NCBI GenBank assembly: GCA_030686995.1
Contig: CM060698.1
Coordinates: 141,503,106 to 141,567,105 of the forward strand
Length of the DNA: 64,000 nt
Direction of reading: 5' to 3'
Origin: Artemisia argyi
Taxonomy: Eukaryota; Streptophyta; Magnoliopsida; Asterales; Asteraceae
This document shows, piece by piece, positions 1-11,962 of this stretch (positions are counted from its first letter, which is position 1; each line of letters begins with the position of its first letter). The notes beneath the pieces were generated by a model that did not search any database, was not told where the DNA came from, and saw nothing but the letters and a program-made list of their open reading frames with translations. Position numbers and translations under genes: made by a program.

Positions 1-401
1 CCTAAATCATAAGAAACAACATTTATTTTTGTACCGAAGTACATCATTTTCTTCGTTCAAATAAAAAAAGAATTACATCATTTTCCATTTAATTGTTAAA
101 TTTGTTCACCATGCCAAAGGGTTTGTTTGCTTGAGGAACAAAAAAAAAATCAAATTTTATTGGGTTAAAAGATCAATGATCTTCCACTCTAACATGAGTA
201 AGTTTTAATTTAGTTTCTTCTTATGAAAATTGTTTATATTTTAGTGTAATAGTTTTTTTTTTTCATAAAGTTTTTGGCTTGTAAAAAATTTGTTGGTAAC
301 TGCGTTTTCGACCTTTTAGCTTATTAATACACACCAACCGCTACACAGACTCAAAACGGGTGTTATTTTCCAAATTTCTGATTAAAAGATAGTTAATTGC
401 A
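1..401 (+). promoter_or_regulatory. 5' flank and leader of the C2-domain gene
   Basis: No open reading frame of note is present. The stretch is AT-rich with short A and T runs and directly precedes the ATG at 402, so it must hold the promoter and the 5' untranslated leader of that gene. I could not fix a TATA box or a transcription start with confidence. Confidence 0.4.
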
Positions 402-1463
402 ATGGAAACTAATCAAGATGTCATATTGCTAGAGCCAAACCCCTTAAATGTTGGTCAACAAGATTTTGATTCATTAGCTCCAAAAAAAGATGAGTATATT
501 GGTGTTCTTGAGGTTTTTATACACCAAGCTAGAGATATACATAATATATGTATATACCACAAGCAAGATGTATATGCTAAGGTTTTCTTGACTAGTGACC
601 CGGAGTCGAGTGAGGTGACTCGTACGATTGATGGGGCAGGCCAGAATCCTGTGTTTGATGAAAGTCTTAGGATAAATGTACGAAATGGGGATAGCGCGAT
701 AAGGTGTGAGATTTGGATGCTTAGTAGGATAAAGAATTATCTTAATGATCAGCTTTTGGGGTTTGCTTTGGTGCCATTAAGTGAGATTTTGGATAAGAAT
801 GGGATGTTGGAGAAGGAATATGAACTTTTGACGAGTGAGCTTATGCACACGTCTTGTGGTTTTGTTAAGTTGAGTATAGTCTACACTGGATCGCAGCCTG
901 AGGTGTTGGAAATTATGAACCATAATCTTTGTTTACGTGATCGAGATGAAGTTTGTAATGAGCTTGAAAAGATTGAGTTTCCTGACCCAAAACTCATGAA
1001 CGAAAATGAAATTATGGTATCTGAATACTGCAGTCAAAGTCAAAGTCAAACAACTGAAAAGGATGATTCTCCTAGTTCAGATTCGAGTGATCAAAAAATT
1101 TCAAGGTTTCCAAAAGAAAATCTTGAAATTACTTCGTTTGAACAAGGTAAGATCGATACGAATTTGGAGTCACTGGCTAAAAAAGAAGATGGCTCTACGG
1201 GTGTCGTTGACTTAGTTGTGCAGCCTGCTATCAGTATGAAAACTGATTTCGAGCAAAAAGTGGTGCAGCAAGAGATTGTTGACATGTACTTGAAAAGCAT
1301 GCAGCAGTTCACCGAGGCTCTGGCAAACATGAACCTTCCAATAGATAAAGAAAGCAAACCATGTGATTCAGGTGGTAATGATAGTACAAAGTCAAACGAA
1401 AAAGAGTCAAAGGGGGAGAGTCAGTGCCCAAAAGTGTTCTATGGGAGCAGAGCGTTTTTTTGA
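402..1463 (+). CDS. C2-domain (calcium/lipid-binding-like) family protein, 353 aa
   Basis: This intronless reading frame encodes a protein with one N-terminal C2 domain at about residues 33-140. Visible C2 features are the opening strand GVLEVFIHQARDI, a QDVYAKVFL strand, TRTIDGAGQNPVFDESL and a final GFVKLSIVY strand. C2 domains dock proteins on membranes, often with calcium. Here the usual acidic calcium-loop residues are only partly present, so calcium binding is uncertain. Residues 190-340 are polar, Ser/Lys/Glu-rich and probably disordered. The C-terminal FYGSRAFF resembles the conserved tail of the plant group once annotated as CaLB-domain proteins. The first ATG is used because the C2 fold begins soon after it. 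A strong donor-like site, gag/gtaagt, lies at 1501 just beyond the stop, so the 3' UTR may be spliced. The precise biological role is unknown. Confidence 0.85.
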   Translation: METNQDVILLEPNPLNVGQQDFDSLAPKKDEYIGVLEVFIHQARDIHNICIYHKQDVYAKVFLTSDPESSEVTRTIDGAGQNPVFDESLRINVRNGDSAIRCEIWMLSRIKNYLNDQLLGFALVPLSEILDKNGMLEKEYELLTSELMHTSCGFVKLSIVYTGSQPEVLEIMNHNLCLRDRDEVCNELEKIEFPDPKLMNENEIMVSEYCSQSQSQTTEKDDSPSSDSSDQKISRFPKENLEITSFEQGKIDTNLESLAKKEDGSTGVVDLVVQPAISMKTDFEQKVVQQEIVDMYLKSMQQFTEALANMNLPIDKESKPCDSGGNDSTKSNEKESKGESQCPKVFYGSRAFF

Positions 1464-2278
1464 CCCGTGGTGTTTGATTGGTTCAGCAGACGACCACGAG
1501 GTAAGTTTGAGTTTCTAGATGTAAAACTAGGTATGGTTTGAGTTTTCTAGATGTAAAATAGGTTCATTTGTGCTGTTTTACGGCTTGTTTCATCTTTATT
1601 TGTTTTGGACTGCCACTGTATGTATGTATGTATGTATTATATGCTTTGACTCGAGAGTTCTAGACCACAATATGTTGAAATAAGTCTGTTCATATGAAAT
1701 ACTACATAAGTGATACTATCAAGATTAGCAGATGATAAGAGATAGAATTCTTTACCTTATTACAAACAGCAAGCTGGATTTCAAGGCTAGAGATCAACTA
1801 CCAGCAAAACAGCTCCTTGGTCAGTCTTAATCTTCTTGGATTAATCTTTTCATGTAGGCTTATATGATGAATATTAATAAGGTTATTTTGAAGAAGTAGG
1901 ATCACAAACACAAGATGTCTCTAGGATAATGAATTAATGAAATGATCATAACTCGTAATTCGCCTCAAGAATGGTCTGAAACTCTGAATGATGGATGTTT
2001 CACTGTTTTAAAAAGGATTTGTGTTGGGCATGAGGTTGTAATCGAGAATCAAGAGCACCCTTTTGTGGGATTGTCATCATGTCAAAGTCACAAGTCCGCT
2101 TTTGCGTGCTATGACCTCCTTAGGTAACGGGTAATAAGTGATTTGGGTTGAAACGGGTCATTTTTTAGTATGGGTCATCCAGTTGGTCTGCTTATGTGAC
2201 CTAAAAACATTTTTTGTATTTTAATTTTATTTTTACGCAAATAAATAATGCACTAAATACCTTCGGATTAAACTATGC

Positions 2279-2480
2279 AGGAACTTGTATGCGTTAAAGT
2301 AGGCTTTGGGTAACTTCCAACGGGTTTGATCTTTTCTGTTGTATCTTTTGGTTTGATCTGTTTGAGATAAAAACTATTTAGGAGCTTGTATGAGTTAAAA
2401 GTAGCGATTGGTAAGTTTTAAACATTTTAATATTTTTTGTTAAATGTTTCGGTTTGACCCATTTGAGATAAAACAAATTT
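2279..2480. repeat. two diverged tandem copies of a ~101 bp unit
   Basis: The block starting aggaacttgtatgcgttaaa at 2279 recurs as aggagcttgtatgagttaaa at 2380. Both copies continue through tttggtttga and ctgtttgagataaaa or the related catttgagataaaa. The copies are clearly diverged, so the duplication is old. Confidence 0.65.
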
Positions 2481-3961
2481 ATAAGTAAACAACGACACAA
2501 TTATCCTCGCGTTATCACTACTTTTTTTGGTCTATGTAAAGCAAAATCTTGCAAATCTTTACATCCTGTCAAAGGTTGATGTGGTCAAACAAGCAGCTTT
2601 TAGACAAGATTTGTAAAGTTGATGATGGAAAATGTTGTTATGCCATTTTTGTCCTCTTTTTTTATGTTCCACACTTGCTGGCTTGCTGCATTTGATAATA
2701 TTTGAAAACAATTGGAGGCAAAATGAGTATCTTAGGAAGTTTGGTCCCACTTTTAGGTATCCATAACATCATTTCTCTCCCAATGCAACCCAAATAGTAA
2801 AACTACACAAAAAAGTTGCTTTTAATGGACCATGGTCATCACTTTTGCTACTTGTGTGAGTTTTGCCATATCATGTGTTTCCTAAAGTAATAATGAGACT
2901 AGCACAAAAAGATCCTATCTACAACGTTTTTATGCAACCGCACACTTTTAGCTATAAAAGTCGACATTATTTTTAGAAAGAATGGTGAAAAGGATCATCA
3001 CGTTACATTTTTCCAAAATTATTGTTACTTCCTAATCGAATCAAGTTTTTGTTTGAATTAGTTATGGGTATGAATGGGACTTTTGAGCTAGATAGAGGAT
3101 ACGTATTTGGTTCTTCAGAACAAACTGCAATTGCAAATTAAACTTGCAATTGCGCAAATTTCTCAAAAAGATTTGATCTTTGAATTCTCTTTAATCCTTA
3201 CTTATAGGGTCCAATGCTCTAGTTCTTTAATAATGATGGTGACCCCATAAGACTTAAATAACTAATCCATTGTGTTGGATGCTTTGACATAGATTGATGC
3301 TTTTGATCTTACACAAGCAAAGGGTAATGTTGCCCTAATTATAGCTCTAATCTAAAATTTTATATTTCTTTATGCCAATCAAGCATGATCAAATTGACTA
3401 TTATGGATTCCAACACATTCTTTTATTAAACAAACACAATTCCTCAAAACATTGTCTCTACAAACAAGTAATAAGTACAAAACATCTGATGATGTTTGCT
3501 CCAGTTTATCAAATTGTTTTATCATCAACAATACTAGTGAAACAGCTTATGGGTGTTATCATTAAATCATACTATATCGGAACAGCTTATGGATCATTTC
3601 ATGCTAAATGGCTAAAATAGTGAAACATAAGTACAGTTGCCAATCTTGTTATGTTTTCATTACAAGGTATTCATGTTGCTTCAAACAAAGTACAACTGGA
3701 TACAAATGTGTCAAAACATCCATAACGAGCTTGGACACTAATGTCTCGTATAAACAAGCGCAGGGCCTGAGCCACATATACCTTAGAGGGATCTAACCCA
3801 CCGGACGGAAACAAAAAAATCATATATCATGTAACTTCAGTATAGTTTTGGTTTAACTCACAGGATTTGTAATTTTTTTTACTAATTTTAGTTCTAAATG
3901 CGCTCACATGAGCTTCTGTATCTGCCTAAACACCCGAAAAAGAATGACTTGAACCCTCAAC

Positions 3962-4052
3962 CCCTTGGGGACGCACACATCTTGGCTCACTATTAGTGAA
4001 GTAACAATCCCTTGGGGACGCACACACCTTGGCTCACTATTAGTGAAGTACT
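3962..4052. repeat. 47 bp tandem duplication
   Basis: The segment cccttggggacgcacacat, followed by cttggctcactattagtgaa, occurs at 3962 and again at 4009 with about two differences. The period is 47 bp with two copies. The near identity points to a recent local duplication. Confidence 0.8.
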
Positions 4053-4766
4053 AAAGTATACACTCGTTGACTAAAATAACCTAAATAATACGACTAGCTT
4101 TGCACACATGTGGTCAATCAAAGGCTGAAAGCACCATCCAAACAATGAGATAACTGCAGTAACAAAACTAACCTTAAATGCAAATAGCACCATAAAACAA
4201 AGAAACATAATAGTTCAAGTAACTTATTAAAGAGAACCCTAGATGGGCCCCTCAAATGTTCCACGCTAGTAAAAGCAACAAGATCCATAAGACCCGATAA
4301 AATGCAAAATCATAAATCTAAATTGAGAACGGAAACTATGAGCTACAAGTCTTCGCATTTTTTTTTTCTTTTCTAAAAACGGAACAAATCAAGAAAACCT
4401 AAACCTTACAACGAAAATATCCTTTTTATATATCGCCCGTCTCACTATAGAGATGCAGATGATACATATTTTGACTATACGCCGCAAACTGATTTTACAT
4501 CTCACTCAAAAACACCAAAAATGTAACTCAAAATCAAATTACCAATCCATAAAAAAACACAAAAAATAACTCACTTATAAGCCTTCTATCTCTAAAGGAG
4601 CACTCTAAACTCTGAGACGATACTGACTTTTCTTTTCTTTTTTTTCTTTTTTTTCTTTTTTTCTTTTTTTTCTTTTTTTTTTATGATTTTTTTCAGCTTG
4701 TAACTTTTGACTTTTTTTTAACCTCATACATGAAACTTCATCTATTATAGCAACTTGAAGTCCAAA

Positions 4767-7243
4767 TTATCCAGCAATTCCTGTAGAAGGCAAAATGGAC
4801 AGATTAGTAACTATTATCGACCATAAAGCGTATGGCTAGAATGATATCTGACCCACCCGTGATGGGCATTACCCATCACAATCATGGACTCAACAGCCCC
4901 CCATCAACCATCAAAGAAGACTGATGCGCATGTTGAGTCGAATAGATATAGATAGAATACTCAACAGAAAATGAGACATAAATGCAAAAAATTTATTGTC
5001 ATTGTTTTTCAAGTATTCACAAGTTACTATGCAAGAATCAAATACCCAATTTTTGGTTAGTGATTCGAATTGTTTTTGTATTATAAAACTCTAAAAAGAC
5101 TAAAACAATGGGCAACTTTTTTTTAAGGGCAGGCAAATTTTTGTATTTGATGTATTATAAGTTTATAACCCATGTAAAGAGTAATTTACCTCTATTTGGG
5201 TGCCGTTTGGCAACACTATAACCACCAACATAGCCAGGCAAATGTTTATTCTGAACATCAGAACCGTCGCCGCCACCACCTATCCCATACCCGCCAAACG
5301 AACCAGATCCCTCTTGTTCATTATTTCCCGACCGCCATGTTGGGTCCCCACCATAAACCGAGCCGACACCACCGCCACCACCACTACTGCCATTGCCACC
5401 ACCATAAAAGTCTGAAAAAGGCCCTTCGTAGCCACCATTATTAGCAGCATATGATGATGTCTGGACCCCACTAGTAGCACCAGTTCTACCATACCCACCA
5501 CTACCTAAACCGTAACTGTTATCACCTCCACCATACCCAAGATTCCCACTTTGAGTCGAAGAATTTCCAGGTGCCGAACCCCAATTAAGACCTGTATTCC
5601 CCAATATCCCCCCTCCAATAGCCCCACTCGACCCGCCATTACTCCACAAGTTCCTCGGTGTTGAACTAAAAAAGGAAGCACTCCCACTATTTCCGCAATC
5701 AAAACCAATGGGACCCGCAAACCGACTTGAATTCCCAACAAAATACGGACTTGGACCGGGACCTGGACCTGGACCTGGGCTTGGACTTATTCCCCGTCCA
5801 TAGCTCAAACTCCTATTATAATTCGGGCTCGTCATACCCGGTTCAAAGTTTAACCCCACTCCATATCCTGACCCAAATGGGGCAAACCCGCTTCTATTAG
5901 GAACAGGACTAAACCTACTATCCATCCTAAGACCATACCCACCAACTCCACCAGGAGAATACAGACCTTGAGTGTATCCGTTAACAAAGCTACTGGTTCG
6001 ACCCAAATAAGGATAAGCACCAATCATGGAACGGCTAGGACTGGGAGAAAGTTCTTTTGGGACCGCACGTTTCACTTCCACCATTTTGCCGTTCAACTCA
6101 TGGAAAGTTTTTAGAAGTACTTGGTCTACCGCATCCTCTGAATCATAAGTAATGAATCCAAAACCTCGTGGTCTTTGTGTATTGTGATCGTACATAACTA
6201 CGACATCTGTAATAGTACCAAATTGTTCAAAGTACATTTTGAAGTCAGTTTCAGTGACTGTTGATGCTAAACCACCTACGAATATTTTTCGTGTTCGGTT
6301 TGGATTGGGGGAACTTTGAATGCTACCGCTGTTTCTACTGATTGTGCTTTGGTCATCTCTAGGGACGGCTTTCTTTGCCTCAACCTGAAAATGGTTTGAA
6401 TGTTTTTAAGAAACTATACTATGCTTAAGGGGGTGTTTGGCATTGTGTTATTCAATGGTGATTATCTGATTATTTTGTTTCAGGATATAGGTAAACCGAT
6501 AAGGACAATTCATGGGTCAAATAATCATTACAGGAGTAAAGGGAGTATGGGATTGCTTATTTTTTAAAACAGATACAGCAGTTTCAAGTGTTTGTATGAA
6601 ACTGCTTATCTGCTTCTTCTAAAGTATATAAGCTGTTACTTGCTTTTTCAGCAGATAAGCAATCCCAAACACCCCCTAACTGCAAAAGGGGAAAAAAAAA
6701 AAGCACAGTTGGTCCTGCCATTCTTGTCTAGAAGTCACTTTACATGTAAATCCTTACAAAATGAAAACTTGTGATGCACTCAAACAACCGATTACGGAAT
6801 ATTATTACTTAAAACAAAAGCATATACATAAGCTGTTATGTTCTGCAATGCAACATGTTTTGTTACAGTTGATTATCTAATTCTGATTAATTCATACTAT
6901 CATATAAGCACTTTTAAAACACAATGCCAAACATCCCCTGCTACCCACACAAATATTCTAAATATTTAGTTAAATACTTTGATAATCATAAAAAAAGTAT
7001 GACTCTAATTTAATTTGTTACCAATCTGCCATCGATATTGTGCTTCTCCTTAATGACTCTTTCCGCAACAGCAGGATCAGCAAAAACGATAAAACCAAAA
7101 CCACGAGCACGTCCAGTAGTGTGATCCTTCATGATCACAGCCTCCAACACCTCACCAAAGCTACTAAAATACTCATGTAAACGCTCTTCATTCGTATCCC
7201 ATGATATCCCTCCAATGAACAACTTTCCGAGATCCGATTGCAT
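4767..7243 (-). CDS. two-RRM glycine-rich hnRNP-like RNA-binding protein, 476 aa, 3 coding exons
   Basis: Coding exons on the minus strand are 7243-7022, 6384-5190 and 4780-4767. They join in frame (222+1195+14 nt) to give 476 residues. RRM1 has RNP2 LFIGGI (8-13) and RNP1 RGFGFIVF (47-54). RRM2 has RNP2 IFVGGL (108-113) and RNP1 RGFGFITY (147-154). Residues from about 200 onward are low-complexity Gly/Ser/Tyr/Asn, a prion-like tail typical of plant hnRNP A/B-like proteins that bind mRNA and can form condensates. The last exon adds only IAG before TAA. Without it the frame would read into intron, ending after NRGKLLF. A probable 5' UTR intron runs from a donor near 7452 (caag/gtact) to an acceptor just before the ATG (tatag). 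The first coding intron carries a MITE. The closest relatives I recall are Arabidopsis At4g14300 and At2g33410; the exact orthology was not tested. Confidence 0.88.
6429..6676. mobile_element. PIF/Harbinger (Tourist)-like MITE in intron of RNA-binding gene
   Basis: The element begins gggggtgtttggcattg and ends caatcccaaacaccccc, giving inverted termini, and it is flanked by TAA on both sides (6426-6428 and 6677-6679). A three-base TAA/TTA target duplication with G-rich ends is typical of PIF/Harbinger MITEs. It lies 44 bases from the splice acceptor at 6385. A second, inverted and diverged end (acacaatgccaaacatcccc) sits at 6920-6938, so an older related element may surround it. Confidence 0.7.
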
Positions 7244-8009
7244 TTTCTATATCACAAATTCACAATCAGCCAAACATTAACCTAAATTTCCACAAATTCA
7301 CACAAATTATGATCAAAACATACCAACAACCTATATTTCAAAAAAATCAACAATTTCCAAACCAAAAACTAATAACAAAATTAAGCAAAATTACCAAACT
7401 ACATACAGTGAAAATGCAGATCAAACCAACATAAAATATATTAAAAAGTACCTTGATTTTTACTTAAACAAGGATTATAACACCTAATCTGAAAAGGTTA
7501 TAATCAGATTCAATCGGATCCCTCAAAAACCTGCAAAAAGATTCACAAAACCAATAAAGAAACAATCTTTATACAAAAATAAAAGACACCCAATTCATAA
7601 AACATAAAAAAGATCGGATTAAAACAATACCCATATGAAAAAAACAACAATAAAGATCTGAGGGCATGTTACTGCCCCCTATCAAGAAAATGGGCTAATG
7701 GGTTTTTTTATATATATAAAAAAATTAATGATGATGAATATATGCGGTTGTGTGTGTGTTTTTTGTGTGTGAGAGAGAAAAATATATAATTTTGGGTGTT
7801 TGATCTGATAAATGGAAGCAATGCTTGTCCTCCAATTTGATCCTTATATACTTATTGGGAAAATCTATGGTGGTACCATGTACATGTTATTTGTTTATGT
7901 TGTGTACATGCATAATGTATGTATGTATGTTTGAAAGATGAATGGTTGTGATTAATTGTGTGTATAGGAGTTATTGTGTGCTTTTGCATTGGATGTTTGG
8001 GCTCATGAG
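7244..8009 (-). promoter_or_regulatory. leader and promoter region of the RNA-binding gene
   Basis: On the minus strand this holds the probable 5' UTR intron (about 7452-7251) and the upstream leader. A TATA-like run (tttatatatataaaaaaa) lies at 7707-7726 and a GT/GA-rich microsatellite (gtgtgtgtg then gagagag) at 7745-7779, both common around plant core promoters. The exact transcription start cannot be read from sequence alone. Confidence 0.45.
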
Positions 8010-9250
8010 AGTCATGAAGAGTTGTCTTTTAAGGTTTAAAAGATGCTTAGTTTGGTTACAAATTGGTTATGCTTATCTTCGTACTTATAGAATGCTGACA
8101 AGTGTCAAAATTGACGACTTAGATATAAAGAGAGAATGAGTGAAAAAATATATATATAATATTGTTTTGTATGTAAAAGGATTTGTATGAGGATATTATA
8201 TGAGCCTTTAGCAATGCTCTAAATTTTTAGATGTTAGTGGTAGTTTTATGTTCTAATTTTCGTAAATGAGTTGTAACAGTAATTATAAAGTGTAAAACAA
8301 TCATAAAATTAATAAAGCTAAACGCTTTTTTTGGCTTTTCATTAAGAGCGTTTAAAGTTTAAGCAATGTCTTTCTCAAATAAGCTTCTGATATTAAACGT
8401 TAAACGCTCCAAAATACTTCTAAACGCTTCTTACCAAGCATAGCGTTATGAATAAATTATGTGTTAAAACACTATTCACATGTAATTTTGATAAAGAGAC
8501 TGAAATACATGCTAATTTTAATTATTAAGATGAGAACAAAGAAAATTTATAAATCTGTAACTTAGCTGTAAAGTATCAAATGAGTTAAACGTGTATTTAC
8601 TCATACGTTTCAGCAATGTATGTCAGTATTTGTACACTTTTAATCTTTACCATTCACAGATTCATATAGTAGATTTCGAACCTAAGTTTATAAGTTTCAT
8701 GAGTTTATATCAAGTTTCATCTATTGCAAATTTGGTTAAAATATAACGAAGTTTTAATCAAATACTGTAATAATGTAATTTCCAAATACATGTGATCTTG
8801 ATAAAAGAAATACCAAGTCGGATTTTCTTTATGTACAATCTTCGTTATCAGATAAACATTCTCTGAGTTTTACTAACGTAAGCTCAATTGTTAAGATAAG
8901 AGCGAGTACATTCTTATCTCTGTAACTTAGCTGTAAAGTATCAAATGAGATAAACGTGTACTTACTCATATGTTTCAGCAATGTATGTCATGATTTGTAC
9001 ATTTTTTTTTTCTCCATATATTCAATATTTTTCATTCACGCATCCATATAAGTAGATTTCGAACTTAAGTTTCTAAGTCACATGAGTTCACATCAAGTTT
9101 TATTTTTTACAAATCAAGTAAAAAAATAAGTAGTTTGATCAAATATTGTAAGAATGAGGAATTTGAACCCTTGCTTTTCATCGGGACGCGGGATTTTGCA
9201 TGAAAATGGTATAAGTTATTTTAAGATCTCACTTAAATCAATTTTATTTT

Positions 9251-9573
9251 GGGATAATTCTCTAAATGCCCAGTTGCCCAATGCTTTAGCTTTTCTAGAC
9301 GGAATCTTTTGCTTTTGCTTTTCTAAACTAGTTGCCCTGGGTAACTTGCATTAGTCAACCATGTGCCGCCACTTGTTCGACATGAAGTAAACCAGTTGCT
9401 CAAAAAATACACAAGTTGCCCAAAAAGTTCACAAGTTGCCCTACCTTGTAATCCGTAAACTCAAACTTGTCACTTGCAGATTTTAGTTGCCCTGGTCTAA
9501 AAAAGCAAAACCAAAAGATTATGTCTAGAAAAGTAAAAGCATTGGGCAACTGGTGCATTTTCGGAATTATCCC
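9251..9573. mobile_element. Mutator-like MITE, 323 bp
   Basis: Long inverted termini start GGGATAATTCTCTAAATGCC and end GGTGCATTTTCGGAATTATCCC's complement partner, sharing ttgcccaatgctttagc-type sequence about 50 bp deep. Flanks are ttttatttt (9242-9250) and tattatttt (9574-9582), an 8 of 9 match as expected for a Mutator-type target duplication. The paralogous block at 11650-11680 reads straight through without the element, giving an empty site. No coding capacity. Confidence 0.82.
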
Positions 9574-9734
9574 TATTATTTTCTACTTACAAATTGTTTT
9601 TAACATATACAAATAAATTCTTATTAAACTGTTTTGCAAATACATTAAAAGATATTTTTAAATAAAAAGCAAAAAACTTGCAAACCATACTTAAAAAGGG
9701 TTTTTTTCTTCTTTTTTTTTCTTTTTTTAATGGG

Positions 9735-10540
9735 GTTACCTTGGTAAAATATTAATCACAATAAAAGTTAAGGACAATGGAATGTGACTGAAGTATCACA
9801 TTAACCTCAAGCAACGATTAAACAACCACTAACACGTTTGTGACATGCCACAAAACGAGACCAACTAGCTAAATACACTAACTAGCACACCAATAAGAAA
9901 AAACCACTTCAAAAAACAAGTATCACCAAAATCAACCAACATCTACATATGAGGAGAATAGTATGCCATCTTAGAGTGCCTCTTTAAAAAACCTTCCCAA
10001 GTAAAACCCATTGGAAAAAACCTTGTAGAAGGAAAAAAAAGAGTAAGCTCTCATCTGACACTCCAGTCTGAGAACATAATCAAAAGTACGCTCACTTCCA
10101 AACGCCATAAAATCACCAGACGACCACAACTTCAAAAAAGCATGAATCATTGATGATTAAACCGGATAAAGGAGTTAGGCAACTTCCAACGATGCAAGAA
10201 CACCTTCACATTTTGTCTTCTTAAATTTACGCGAAAGAAGCTTGAGACAGATAGTAGACTTGATCAATTCAATAACTTGATGCTTAGACCTCTTATGACT
10301 CTTGCAAATCCTATTATTCTGTTATTGCCATATGAAATAACAAGAAGCCGCGAAAACAAGCTTAGCAATAACATTTGTAGCCGACCTTTTCCTTGACACG
10401 GGACTAAGAAGATCTACAATCAAGCTCATGAACGATGGCATATTAAAAACTCTAGTATAAAACTTCAAGTGATCCCGAAATTGAAATGAAAACCTACAAT
10501 CAAAGAAAAGATGATCGTGCGAGCCAGGTTACTTAAAAGT
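9735..10540 (-). pseudogene. 5'-truncated LINE retrotransposon tail (reverse-transcriptase zinc-binding end), copy 1
   Basis: On the minus strand, from about 10525 downward, the sequence encodes SHDHLFFDC, a hallmark of the zf-RVT domain at the end of plant LINE reverse transcriptases. It then reads AASCYFIWQ and LKLLSRKFKKTKC, with in-frame stops. The element then runs through a 3' UTR to a T-rich tract (9705-9736), which is its A-rich tail. Only the last part of the element is present, as is usual for LINE insertions. Confidence 0.72.
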
Positions 10541-11825
10541 TAAAACTAATTAATTACTAATCATACAAAATTAAAATTATTTATGTAAATTTCAAAATCA
10601 TAAAAAGTTGTCTTAGGGTTTAAAGGATGCTCAGTTAAATTAGCAGTAGTTGTTAGCGATACCTAACTTTTAGCTGTTAGTAGTAGTTTGTGTTCTATTT
10701 TTCGTAGATGAGTTATAACAGTAATTATAAAATGTAAAACAATAATACATTTTATAAAGCTAAATCTTTTTTAATGGCTTTTCATTAAAAGTGTTTAAAG
10801 TTTAAGCAATATCTTTTTCAAATAACCTTTTGTTATTAAACGCTAAACGCTTCTAAACGCTTCTTACCAAACATAGTTTTATGAATGAATGATGTGTTAA
10901 AACACTATTCATATGTAATTTTGATAATGAAACTGAAATACATGCTAAATTTAATTATTAAGATGAGAACATAGAACATTTATAACTCTATAACTTAGCT
11001 GTAAAGTATCAAATGAGTTAAACGTGTATTTACTCATACGTTTCAGCAATGTATGTCAGTATTTGTACAATTTTATCAATATATTTACTCTTTACCATTC
11101 ACATATTCATATAGTGGATTTCGAACCTAAGATTAAGAGTTTCATCAATTACAAATTTGGTTAAAATACAACTTAGTTTTGATCAAATACTGTAATAATG
11201 TAATTTCCAAATACATGTGATCTTGATAGAAGAAATACGAAGTCGGATATTCTTTTTACAATCTTCGTTATCAAATAAACATTCTCTGATTCTTACTAAT
11301 GTAAGCTTAATTGTTAAGATAAGAACGAGAACATTCTTAACTTTGTATTTTAGCTGTAAAGTATCAAATGAGATAAACGTGTACTTACTCATATGTTTCA
11401 GCAATGTATGTCATGGTTTGTACATTTTTTTCCATATATTCAATATTTTTTCATTCACGCATCCATATAAGCAGATTTCGAACTTAAGTTTATAAGTCAC
11501 ATGAGTTCACATCAAGTTTTATCTAATACAAATCAAGTAAAAAAATAAGTAGTTCGATCAAACATTGTAAGAAAGAGGAATTTGGACCCTCGCTCTGCAG
11601 CGGGATGCAGGATTTTGCGTGAAAATGGTATAAGTTATTTTAAGATCTCATTTAAATCAATTTTATTTTTAACTTACAAATTGTTTTTAACATATACAAA
11701 TAAATCTGATTAATAATCAAATAATATTAAACTGTTTGGCAAATACATTAAAAGATACTTACATAAAAAGCAAAAAACTTGCAAATCATACTTAAAATGT
11801 TTTATTTATTTATTTATTTATTTTT
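10541..11825. other. non-coding part of duplicated block, copy 2
   Basis: The stretch is collinear with 8010-9730 apart from the missing MITE. I see no gene. A (ttta)n run at 11804-11823 marks the position of the LINE A-rich tail in this copy. Short open frames near 11200-11495 overlap repeated sequence and show no domain. Confidence 0.6.
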
Positions 11826-11962
11826 GGTAAAGGGGATTACACCTATAAAATATTAATCACAATAAAAGTTAAGGACAATAGAATGTGGTTGAAGTTTCAC
11901 TTTAACCTCAAGCAACGATTAAAGAACCACTAACACGTTTGTGACATGCCACAAAATGAAAT
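11826..11962 (-). pseudogene. LINE tail, copy 2, distal segment
   Basis: This matches 9738-9868 of copy 1 (agttaaggacaat and ctaacacgtttgtgacatg words). It is the extreme 3' part of the second LINE tail and is cut off at 11962 by the insertion of the 3 kb LTR-like element. The remainder of the LINE tail resumes at 14953. Confidence 0.65.

Larger units (their letters stand above)
1464..4766. other. intergenic region between C2 gene and RNA-binding gene
   Basis: I see no convincing gene. The left part probably contains the 3' UTR of the C2 gene and the right part the 3' UTR of the minus-strand RNA-binding gene. There are degenerate aacgggtca-type words near 2150 and 2320, a (tatg)n run near 1620, two short tandem duplications listed separately, and a long (T)nC pyrimidine tract at 4630-4682. 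Short open frames here show no recognisable domain. Confidence 0.55.

Noticed and set aside
3372..3796. Two adjacent frames of 82 and 62 codons
   Set aside because: No domain, no splice structure, and a duplicated aacagcttatgg phrase explains part of the sequence.
8660..9160. Possible tRNA gene because of ttcgaacc-like words
   Set aside because: The words recur in the repeats but no cloverleaf arms or A box could be paired with them.
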